A stretch of 64,000 nt of DNA from Peptostreptococcaceae bacterium (GTDB lineage Bacteria; Bacillota; Clostridia; Peptostreptococcales; Anaerovoracaceae), in contig JAENWG010000003.1 of assembly GCA_016650175.1 (NCBI GenBank), positions 21,839 through 85,838 on the forward strand. Reading direction: 5' to 3'. Under the pieces are notes generated by a model. That model made no database searches. It was not told the origin of the DNA and saw only the letters and a program-made list of their open reading frames with translations. The translations under genes were made by a program, and so were the position numbers. Below are positions 20,093-28,404 of this stretch, one piece after another. The stretch's first letter is position 1. Each line of letters opens with the position of its first letter.

Positions 20093-21036
20093 ACATATTC
20101 CTCCATCATCTCATTTAATGATTTCTCTACACGCGGGTCTGTTTTTTCTGTATCAGAAATCAACATCCATACAGAAAATGGATCAATTGCCTCATTATTG
20201 CCAAAATCAACCATGTATCCTAATTCCTGAACAATACACCCTGGTACTTCTAAAGCTTGAACTCGGTCATTATAACTCAGTTGCAGTTCTTTTAATGCGC
20301 TTTTAGTAACAGCATAAGTTCTATATTCATTATCACTAAGCATGGAATAATTGCAAAGTGCAGATATATCACTTAACCTTAAATCTTTTTCTATATCCTG
20401 TTTTAGTTCATATTGCTTAATAAGAGGATTACGTAAATATGGCTTTAAAGTTAGCCACATTTCTTTTTTATCTTCAATACCACAAAATAACCGCGATCTT
20501 GATTTTGTTTTAAGATATGGTATTTCTAATATTTCCAGCTCATTATAGCATCTAGTAATCGACGTTTTAGCAACTTTAAGTTTCTTCGCTGCTTCTGTAA
20601 CATTAATATCTTTCCAGCCTTCATATATAGCTGTCAAAAGGAGTTTCTGTGTTAGAAACGAAATCTGTTCACATGTTTTTAGCGCCCTTTTATCATAATT
20701 ACTTAAAGCCATTCCTAAAAACGGTAAATATATTTGCTTACCTTCTAAGATAAAAGGAATTCCTTCTAGTAACATCATTTCCTTTGCATAGTAATTAAGT
20801 TTTGTTAAGTAAAGAACACATCGTAGTTCAGTTAGTTTTTCCAACTGTTTATGTTGCTTTCGCAGAGCAGACAGATTCATTTTTTGGACAGGTTCCGCCA
20901 TCAAAAACTGAACTTTACCGATTTCAGCCAAATATAGTTTATAATTACTTTTATAAATCAGTGGCAATTTCTCTGTTTCCGTGTATTCAACTATATCAAT
21001 ATGCTGATGCATTGTATTTTCAAAATATTCTTTCAT
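20086..21036 (-). CDS. Winged-helix protein paired with the nucleotidyltransferase (putative antitoxin/regulator)
   Basis: Central HTH-like segment DINVTEAAKKLKVAKTSITRCYNELEILEIPYLKTKSRSRLF; overlaps the downstream nucleotidyltransferase by 7 nt. Confidence 0.6.
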   Translation of the reverse strand: MKEYFENTMHQHIDIVEYTETEKLPLIYKSNYKLYLAEIGKVQFLMAEPVQKMNLSALRKQHKQLEKLTELRCVLYLTKLNYYAKEMMLLEGIPFILEGKQIYLPFLGMALSNYDKRALKTCEQISFLTQKLLLTAIYEGWKDINVTEAAKKLKVAKTSITRCYNELEILEIPYLKTKSRSRLFCGIEDKKEMWLTLKPYLRNPLIKQYELKQDIEKDLRLSDISALCNYSMLSDNEYRTYAVTKSALKELQLSYNDRVQALEVPGCIVQELGYMVDFGNNEAIDPFSVWMLISDTEKTDPRVEKSLNEMMEEYVW

Positions 21037-21164
21037 AAAACACCCCCAAAATGAATATATTTAAATTGTAACCCATTTCGTGTTACAAGTCAAATTTATT
21101 CACAGCACTAACCAGCTTCAATATAAATATCTGTTTTAACAATTCAGATATGATTTGAATATTT

Positions 21165-21198
21165 AAAGAAAACCGCTTTTAACGTTCTTCTTCTGTAA
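21165..21198 (-). terminator. Terminator downstream of L,D-transpeptidase gene
   Basis: AAAGAAAACCGCTTTTAACGTTCTTCTTCTGTAA; hairpin similar to 19244-19277, 30/34 identical. Confidence 0.6.
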
Positions 21199-21207
21199 GT
21201 CAGCTTT

Positions 21208-22275
21208 TTACTCAATCACTACCTTTGTTCCGGTGCCTACAAGTCCGTATAATTCTTTTATACTGTTCGTAGGCATATTTATGCAACCATGCGAACCATC
21301 CGTCTTGTAGATTTCGCCGCCAAACTCCCCATTTCTCCAGCTCGCATCATGAAAGCCATATTGGGAGCCTATAAATCCGATCCAGCGCTCTACATATACA
21401 ACAACATATTTTCCGTGCAGTGTAATATTTGTGGCTTTTTGTGTAACTCTATATATCCCAGTAGGAGACGCCAGTCTGGTTTTAAGATCGCCTGTCACTA
21501 CATCGCACTGCAACTTTACTATCCCGTTTTCATAATATGTCAACTTTTGGCTAGATATATTGACATATATATATGTGTTTTCTATTGAAGTAGTATATTC
21601 ATGAACAGGTGAATACTCTAAAGCATATCGGTACTTCCCCTCAACTTTTTCATCAACATATGCGCGTATTTTATAATAATAGTTAGTATTTGACTGTAAA
21701 CCACTATCTATGTAATCTGTAGTATTTTCATTTTTTGTTTTTATAATTTTTTCATACTCACCATCTTTAGAGGTTGCTCTATAAATATCATATCCATCTG
21801 CGTTTTCAGCTTCATCCCAATACAAATGGATAGATGTTGCATTTTTAGTTGCACTACTGAAATCAACTCTAACTACTTGTTTTATACGATGAGTAGTATA
21901 TTCATGAACAGGCGAATATTCCAAATCATATTTATTCTTTCCAAATACTTTTGTACAAGCATATGCACTTATCTTATAATAATATTTAGTATTTGACTGT
22001 AAACCACTATCTATATAATCAGTAGTATTTTTATTTTTTATCTTTATAATTCTTTTATACTTGCCATCTTTGGAGGTTGCTCTATAAATATCATATCCAT
22101 CTGCGTTTTCAGCTTCATTCCAATTCAAATGGACAGATGTTGCATTTTTAGTTGCACTACCAAAATCAACACTGCCTACTTGTTTTATATTTATGTTTGC
22201 AAATACAATTACTAGTATCATTATAATACCAACTAACATAGTTACTCGCATACCAGTTGGGAATTTGCTTTTCAT
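21208..22275 (-). CDS. Membrane-anchored L,D-transpeptidase (YkuD) with two FN3 domains
   Basis: N-terminal TM; two near-identical FN3-like units (ENADGYDIYRATSKDG...YYYKI.AY...SPVHEYTT); catalytic HGxx/SHGCINM motif. Confidence 0.9.
   Translation of the reverse strand: MKSKFPTGMRVTMLVGIIMILVIVFANINIKQVGSVDFGSATKNATSVHLNWNEAENADGYDIYRATSKDGKYKRIIKIKNKNTTDYIDSGLQSNTKYYYKISAYACTKVFGKNKYDLEYSPVHEYTTHRIKQVVRVDFSSATKNATSIHLYWDEAENADGYDIYRATSKDGEYEKIIKTKNENTTDYIDSGLQSNTNYYYKIRAYVDEKVEGKYRYALEYSPVHEYTTSIENTYIYVNISSQKLTYYENGIVKLQCDVVTGDLKTRLASPTGIYRVTQKATNITLHGKYVVVYVERWIGFIGSQYGFHDASWRNGEFGGEIYKTDGSHGCINMPTNSIKELYGLVGTGTKVVIE
21589..22189. repeat. Tandem duplication (~303-bp period) encoding FN3 units in the L,D-transpeptidase
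   Basis: Copy 1 begins agtagtatattcatgaacaggtgaata (21589), copy 2 agtagtatattcatgaacaggcgaata (21892); long identical stretches such as tctataaatatcatatccatctgcgttttcagcttcat. Confidence 0.9.
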
Positions 22276-22417
22276 TTTATCCTCCGAAATTTCAATGATA
22301 ACAATATTTTTTTAATTATATCATAATTTTAATTAACTAAATGAAATATTTATATATTAAAACCTGCGTTTTTCTTAGCCTTAACTTGTCTTGAGGGATA
22401 TATTGTAATACACAAAA

Positions 22418-22449
22418 AGCTTAGGTTATTATTAGACCAAGCTTTTCAG
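22418..22449 (-). terminator. Terminator-like hairpin downstream of OPT pseudogene fragment
   Basis: AAAAAGCTTAGGTTATTATTAGACCAAGCTTTT. Confidence 0.5.
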
Positions 22450-22461
22450 TTTAATGATATT

Positions 22462-22727
22462 TTATATTTCTATAATTGCAATATATATAGCTATTAATAC
22501 TCCTACGACGGCTTCGCCTCCTAGACAACCTGCAACAATTATATTTCCGTTATCCTTAATTCTAGGGCTTTTATCAAATCCGTCTACTACTAAATGCCGT
22601 AGCGTTTAGATAAAATGGTATATATGCTCCAAGGCCCAGTGTCATTACATGAAAGTTTAAGAAGTACAATATAACAGTTGCAATCATACCTGTTAAAAAG
22701 GCTGTCATATTAGATATCTCGCCTACC
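22462..22727 (-). pseudogene. 3'-terminal fragment of an OPT-family transporter gene, frameshifted
   Basis: Colinear with the 3' end of the intact OPT gene (26507-26792), including the stop codon position, with a single 20-bp deletion (tcttatcatgccaccaataa missing) that shifts frame. Confidence 0.88.
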
Positions 22728-22833
22728 TAGCTATACTAATTCCTTCTTCACCACATCTTTCAACTACTTCTTTCGAATTATTTTTCACTTTTCCCTGGTC
22801 AATATATAAACTAGGGGAACTTACCATTTCCAT
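22728..22833 (-). pseudogene. 5' fragment of a gene resembling alanine/ornithine racemase-family PLP enzymes, truncated
   Basis: Reverse translation MEMVSSPSLYIDQGKVKNNSKEVVERCGEEGISIAR* resembles the N-terminus of YggS-like/ORR-type racemases; coding similarity ends where the OPT fragment begins. Confidence 0.45.
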
Positions 22834-22937
22834 TTTAACGGTAATTTAATTAAAGGTGGTACAAAAATAACTTGATTTTCTTAATTTGATCACGCTAATT
22901 AGTTACAATGATCCTTGAAATAAAACCTAAAATAATA

Positions 22938-22966
22938 ACAGCCCCAGTTAATTCTGGAGCTGCTAC
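22938..22966 (-). terminator. Terminator downstream of nhaC-like gene
   Basis: AACAGCCCCAGTTAATTCTGGAGCTG hairpin with T-rich minus-strand 3' side. Confidence 0.5.
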
Positions 22967-22999
22967 TAATTATTATTTATTATTACATCTTTAGGCAAT

Positions 23000-24493
23000 T
23001 TAAGCTTCAGCTAGTGCTCTTTCTGCCATTGCTGCATCTAATTCTCTTTGTTCTAAAACTTTTTCATATTCCTCATCTGTCATTTTTTCCATGGTGAAAC
23101 CAGTAAAACCATATATTATTGATACTATAGGATTTACGTAGTTAAGTACAGCATAAGGTAAATATGCTAATGTTGGTACTCCTAAGAAACCACTCATTGT
23201 AGCACCACACACATTCCAAGGAACAAGTGGAGATGTTAATGTTGCAGAATCCTCTAAGCATCTAGATAGATTCTTATTCTTTAATCTTCTGTCCTCAAAC
23301 GCTTGTTTATACATTCTACCAGGCAAAATAATTGCTAAGTATTGATCTGCAGCGATTATGTTGATGAATATGCAAGAACATATAGTAATTAAAACTAATA
23401 AACCATCGTTCTTAGCAGCTTTTAAAATAGTCTCTGCTAATGAAGCCATCATACCTGTTGATTCCAAAACGCCACTAAAAGACATGGAGCATAATACAAT
23501 ACTAACTGTCCATAGCATGTAATTGAATCCACCGCCACCTATTATATCAGCAACCGTATACGCATCTGTTAATATTGCAGTAGAACTTGCTTCATATCCA
23601 TAATGCATAATACTGAAAAAGTCTACTAACGGAATACCTTGTACAGCACCCATACAAATCAATCCCGAAACTATGCCAATAATCATAGCTGGTAATACTG
23701 GTACTTTAAACGCTACAGCTACTATCAATAATAATACAGGTATAATCAATAGAGGACTAACAACAAATTCATTTTGAATTTCCTCTTGCAAAATTTCAGA
23801 CAATCCCATTGATACTGCACTTTCACTAGCATTTCTACCTAATATATAGAAAGCTGCAAGCGCAATTATATATGAAGGTGTTACTGTGTAAATCATGTGC
23901 CTAATATGTGTAAATACATCAGTTCCTGCAGTTGCTGGAGCTAGATTTGTAGTATCTGATAAAGGAGACATCTTATCTCCAAAATATGAACCTGAAACAA
24001 CAGCTCCTGCTGTCATAGCTGGATCTATTCCTATACCAATCGAAACGCCTATCATAGCTACACCTATTGTTCCTGCAGTCGTATAAGAGCTTCCTATACA
24101 TAGTGATACAAAGCTACATAGCAGACATACAGTTACCAAGAAATATGATGGGTTTATTATGTTTAAACCATAATAAATCATTGAAGGTATTACTCCACCA
24201 GCTTTCCAAGTAGAAACTATTATACCTACAAGTAGAAGAATCAAGCAAGCTTGCATAGATCTATCTATTCCTGAAAGTATACCTCTTTCAATATAACTCC
24301 ATTTCCACTTATTAATAACACCTACAATAGCTGCTATAACCGCAGCGCACAGTAAAGGCATATGGAGTTCCCCATAACTAAAAAATATTGAATACATAAT
24401 TATACCCAAACCTAAAATAATAACTAATAAAATTTGCCACATTGGAATTTTCTTACCCATTTGTTTTTCTGTAATACCATTTAGGGCTAGCAT
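23000..24493 (-). CDS. nhaC: NhaC-family Na+/H+ antiporter
   Basis: Many TM segments; GAVVSGSYFGDKMSPLSDTTNLAPA is diagnostic of NhaC. Confidence 0.93.
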   Translation of the reverse strand: MLALNGITEKQMGKKIPMWQILLVIILGLGIIMYSIFFSYGELHMPLLCAAVIAAIVGVINKWKWSYIERGILSGIDRSMQACLILLLVGIIVSTWKAGGVIPSMIYYGLNIINPSYFLVTVCLLCSFVSLCIGSSYTTAGTIGVAMIGVSIGIGIDPAMTAGAVVSGSYFGDKMSPLSDTTNLAPATAGTDVFTHIRHMIYTVTPSYIIALAAFYILGRNASESAVSMGLSEILQEEIQNEFVVSPLLIIPVLLLIVAVAFKVPVLPAMIIGIVSGLICMGAVQGIPLVDFFSIMHYGYEASSTAILTDAYTVADIIGGGGFNYMLWTVSIVLCSMSFSGVLESTGMMASLAETILKAAKNDGLLVLITICSCIFINIIAADQYLAIILPGRMYKQAFEDRRLKNKNLSRCLEDSATLTSPLVPWNVCGATMSGFLGVPTLAYLPYAVLNYVNPIVSIIYGFTGFTMEKMTDEEYEKVLEQRELDAAMAERALAEA

Positions 24494-24556
24494 TACATGC
24501 TCCTCTCTCTATAAAATATATAATATCAACGTCATCCCTATATGACTAACAAACCA

Positions 24557-26056
24557 TTATAATTTATTGTAAATATCAATCAATTCTGGGCCTTTTGCTT
24601 TATCCAAACCAGAATCCAAACATACATCTAAAAACGCTTTATCAAGAGCTTTTATTCTCTCATCATTTAAATCATTACTCTTCATTTCATTTATTCGCTC
24701 AACATAATCTCTTGATTTATCAAAGATAGTTTTACTACCTTCTTTTTTCCATATTCCTCTATCTTGATAATTCATTACTATGTTTCCGTAATACTGTTCC
24801 TTTTTATAATTTTTTAATGTATGCTTGTTAGCCATATAATTTCCGCCAGAACCAACATCAAATATTACGTCTTTTGCTAAAGTTGAATCATTGAATCTCA
24901 TTCCCTTTTCTAGGTGTTTTAATGTACCAATAAAATCAGCATCCATAACCAGTTTTTCAATACTCATTTCAGCAATAACATTTAACCCTCCTGGTCCAGA
25001 TACATTATCTATCCCAAGCATTAGTGCCATCATTCCACTTCTAGCAGTTTCACTTCCAGCCTGATAATCAATAACCTTTGAATCTGACATTGCTGCGTAA
25101 GTGTGAACTGGAAGACCATAATATTTACCCATAAGTGCATACCCTGCTGTAATCATGTTAGATTCCATAGCTTCCATAGGAGTATACATTGTTTTCATAT
25201 TGAATATACATGGTGCTCCACCATAAACAACAGGATGTCCTGGTTTTACAAGCTGTGCCAAAACCAAACCTGATAGTATTTCAACAGTATGTTGTAATAC
25301 TGCGCCTGCCAGTGTTATAGGTCCAGTTGCACCTGTGATTTGTGCAGAAATCAATTCTAAAGGTATATCTCTCTTCGCACAATCAATTATATTCTTTGCA
25401 CCAATAGTTGACCATTTCAAAGGTGAAGTAACACATACATCAAAAATTGTATATGGTTTATTTCTAACATTTTCCTCAGAGCCTAATACCGCTTTTAATA
25501 ACTCAAAGGTTCTTAATACTCCGTCTACGTCTGTAGATCCTCCTATAATAGGTTTACTGGAATTTCTCATTTCCGTATAATACAAGTACTGAGAACCAAG
25601 CTCACCTGGAGCTTCTTCACACACGATTGAAGATGATATAAAATCAAGTTCATCTAGACTATCCGCTACTTTTGTAAGTAACTTTAAATCACCAACATTT
25701 GAAAGTCGAACAGTAGAACCATCATGATCCAAAACGTTACAAGCACTACTTCCAGGATTAAACCTTATCTTGCCATCTCCAAAATCACAGTATTCATTAC
25801 CTTCTCTATCGTAAAGTTTAAACTGCGAAGGTGTACTGCATATACATTTTTCTACTATTTCTCTTGGGATTTTAACTTTTTGTGTATCCCAATCAACTTC
25901 ACATCCACCGTTTTCAAGTATTTTTAATGCTTCATCATACGCATATACGATTCCCAAGTTTTCTAGCAAATCTATTGCATTTTCATGCATTTCTTCAACC
26001 TGATTATCATTTAATATCCTAAACTGAGGCATATTATCAAACTCAAATTTCTTCAT
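24557..26056 (-). CDS. Trimethylamine methyltransferase (MttB) superfamily protein, non-pyrrolysine
   Basis: MttB-like sequence (GSSACNVLDHDGSTVRLSNVGDLKLLTKVADSLDELDFISS...GATGPITLAGAVLQHTVEILSGLVLAQLVKPGHPVVYGG); uninterrupted ORF with no internal TAG. Confidence 0.88.
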   Translation of the reverse strand: MKKFEFDNMPQFRILNDNQVEEMHENAIDLLENLGIVYAYDEALKILENGGCEVDWDTQKVKIPREIVEKCICSTPSQFKLYDREGNEYCDFGDGKIRFNPGSSACNVLDHDGSTVRLSNVGDLKLLTKVADSLDELDFISSSIVCEEAPGELGSQYLYYTEMRNSSKPIIGGSTDVDGVLRTFELLKAVLGSEENVRNKPYTIFDVCVTSPLKWSTIGAKNIIDCAKRDIPLELISAQITGATGPITLAGAVLQHTVEILSGLVLAQLVKPGHPVVYGGAPCIFNMKTMYTPMEAMESNMITAGYALMGKYYGLPVHTYAAMSDSKVIDYQAGSETARSGMMALMLGIDNVSGPGGLNVIAEMSIEKLVMDADFIGTLKHLEKGMRFNDSTLAKDVIFDVGSGGNYMANKHTLKNYKKEQYYGNIVMNYQDRGIWKKEGSKTIFDKSRDYVERINEMKSNDLNDERIKALDKAFLDVCLDSGLDKAKGPELIDIYNKL

Positions 26057-26433
26057 ACCAACCTCCTATTTCTCTTCTGTCAAGTTTATCTTATTAAAAT
26101 AATACTATTTATTTGTATTATTTTATATACAATAATATTGATAATACCGTATTATTTTTGGGTAATTTTTATTATATGTCAAACTTTTGACTGTTTTTTA
26201 AATTTTCAGTTTTATAGTAATTTATATATGTGGTTTTGTACTAAATTCTTTTTTTTTTACCATTTTTCAATTAAAACACTTGCACATTTATCAACAAAAT
26301 TTTAACAAATAGCCTTACTCCTTTTAATAAAACAACACCCTACCCAAATAACTGCTTTGCCGTTATTTGGGTATTTATATTTTTAATCCGTTTTACATAA
26401 GCTTGTTTTTTATTAAACACAAAAATTGTAGCT

Positions 26434-26481
26434 CAATTAATAAAACAGAGTAGAATAAATTCTACTCTGTTTTATTAATTG
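26434..26481 (-). terminator. Strong terminator downstream of OPT transporter gene
   Basis: Perfect 22-bp inverted repeat CAATTAATAAAACAGAGTAGAA-taaa-TTCTACTCTGTTTTATTAATTG. Confidence 0.75.
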
Positions 26482-26506
26482 TTTATACTTCACTTTACCA
26501 GATATT

Positions 26507-28126
26507 CTATATTGCTGTAACAGCAATGTATATTGCTATTAGCACACCTACTACAGCCTCGCCACCTAGGCAACCTGCCGCAATTATATTTCCGTTATCC
26601 TTAATTCTAGGACTTTTACCAAATCTGTCTACTACTAATCTTATCATGCCACCAATAAATGCCGTAGCACTTAGATAAAACGGTAGATATACTCCAAGAC
26701 CCAGTGTCATTACAGGGAAGTTTAGGAAGTACAGTATAACAGCTGCAATCATACCTATTAAAAAGGCTGTCATATTAGATATCCCGCCTACCATAGATGC
26801 TACTGCTGCCGCTTGCGCTGCAGGGAATTCCTCAGATCCTATAGCTCCGCCACCGTACGCTTTAAATATTATATATAACGTAGCTACTGACACGACAGCC
26901 CCTATCATGCCACCGATGCATTCCGCTATCCACTGCGCTTTAGGATTACTGTTTAATATATGGCCTTCTTTAAAGTCATTCATTACATCTCCTACAAGCC
27001 CGCATGCTACAGCTACTATTGCAGCTACATAAAATGCTTCAATGTCTCCAATATTTGTAACAGCTTTCACTGCTATTAGTACTAAAATACCAAATATTTC
27101 CATAGGGTTAATTCCTGATTGTCCTACGCACTGAGATGACATTGATGTGGCTAGCCATACTCCAATAATAGTTATAACCGAAGCAATAACTCCTAGATTT
27201 AATACTGTTGTAAATATGAATGCCAAAAGTACCATTACAATCGGTGCCCATCTCATCCTAATTATTGAATCACCTGAATTTTTACTAAACATAGAACCAA
27301 ATATTTCTTTTGCATTAGGCAATATTCCTTTTAGAAGTATTCCAAACCCCGTTCCTACCATTAGTCCTATTCCAAGTGACTGTTTAAAAGCAACAGCTTC
27401 TGTATAGTCAAATATACCCATTGATTGAGTGCCTATCATTATTCCGAAGTCGCCTATTATAGCGCCTAAAAACCATATACTTATAGCTAGAGGACCTATT
27501 ATATAACCGACTGCAATAAGCATTGGTGATAACCATATTCCGCCGAGGGATCCATATGACATCATTTTTTGGTTTAATAGCACTGCTGGTATTTTATGGA
27601 ACCAATCTCTTAGAAGTGCAAACAATCCGGCTACAGCTAAGCTTGAAAAAAGCAACTTTGCTTTTGAGCCACCTTCATCACCTACTATTAGTGTTTCTGC
27701 TGCAGCTTGACCCATAGGAAACGCTAAATCCTGAGTCTCAACAAAATACTTACGAATTAATGCCGTAAAAATAAGGCCTAATATAGTGCCTCCAATTGAT
27801 ACGATAAGTATCATAAGAAAATTTGGTTCAGCATCAGGTCTCAATATCCAAATACCTGGTATAGTAAACGCTAATCCTCCTGACACCATAGCTCCTGCAG
27901 ACATTGCTGTATGAGTTACGTTGATTTCATTTAGATTAGTATTCCCAAGTCCTTTTAAAGCAAACATAGAAATTAAAGCTACAAACATAATTGGCCATGG
28001 CAATGAACTTAGTTTCAGCGCTACAAACATAGAACTCATCGTAATAATGACTGCTCCTATTGCACCGATAACCATACCTCTTGCCGTAAGCTGCTTTACT
28101 ACTGCATTTACGGATTCTTTATTCAT
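26507..28126 (-). CDS. OPT-family oligopeptide transporter
   Basis: Polytopic membrane protein with OPT features (LTARGMVIGAIGAVIITMSSMFVALKLSSLPWPI). Confidence 0.88.
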   Translation of the reverse strand: MNKESVNAVVKQLTARGMVIGAIGAVIITMSSMFVALKLSSLPWPIMFVALISMFALKGLGNTNLNEINVTHTAMSAGAMVSGGLAFTIPGIWILRPDAEPNFLMILIVSIGGTILGLIFTALIRKYFVETQDLAFPMGQAAAETLIVGDEGGSKAKLLFSSLAVAGLFALLRDWFHKIPAVLLNQKMMSYGSLGGIWLSPMLIAVGYIIGPLAISIWFLGAIIGDFGIMIGTQSMGIFDYTEAVAFKQSLGIGLMVGTGFGILLKGILPNAKEIFGSMFSKNSGDSIIRMRWAPIVMVLLAFIFTTVLNLGVIASVITIIGVWLATSMSSQCVGQSGINPMEIFGILVLIAVKAVTNIGDIEAFYVAAIVAVACGLVGDVMNDFKEGHILNSNPKAQWIAECIGGMIGAVVSVATLYIIFKAYGGGAIGSEEFPAAQAAAVASMVGGISNMTAFLIGMIAAVILYFLNFPVMTLGLGVYLPFYLSATAFIGGMIRLVVDRFGKSPRIKDNGNIIAAGCLGGEAVVGVLIAIYIAVTAI

Positions 28127-28218
28127 TTTTTCCTCTTCCCGGCTACTGCCTCTTTAGTACCTGTTCTTCTCGAATCAAGTCTAAAAAAAATATATCACAA
28201 AAATTATTTTTTTGCAAT

Positions 28219-28397
28219 AAAAAATCCCGAAATACCGTCAAAACAATTAATTGACTCCCTATCGTTTGATAAGGTGGTTGTCTTATTCTAGTATCTGTCT
28301 TCCACTCAAGGAGGCTTGACATCCATCTAAGAAACTCAGATTCCCATTTAAAGTATGTAGGTTCAATTAATATATCTCAACGCATATTCCAGGAACT
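28219..28397 (-). ncRNA. ssrS: Probable 6S RNA
   Basis: Reverse strand CCTGGAATATGCGTTGAG...TTGAACCTACATACTTTAAATGGGAATCTGAGTTTCTTAGATGGATGTCAAGCCTCCTTGAGTGGAAGACA...CAACCACCTTATC...GACGGTATTTCGGGATTTTTT: closing stem CCTGGAATAT/GGTATTTCGGG and Firmicute 6S-like internal blocks. Confidence 0.65.
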
Positions 28398-28404
28398 TCT
28401 TTAA

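Noticed and set aside
24557-26056. Possible pyrrolysine (in-frame TAG) MttB
   Set aside because: The ORF is continuous across full length; no amber codon, so it is a non-Pyl homologue.
27523-27717. ORFs 27147, 27523 and 27921 (+) inside the OPT gene
   Set aside because: Antisense to the OPT transporter; no independent support.
24494-28200. Sigma-54 (-24/-12) promoters upstream of mttB, nhaC or OPT
   Set aside because: I looked for TGGCAC-N5-TTGCA on the relevant strand and found no convincing match, although rpoN is present in the window.
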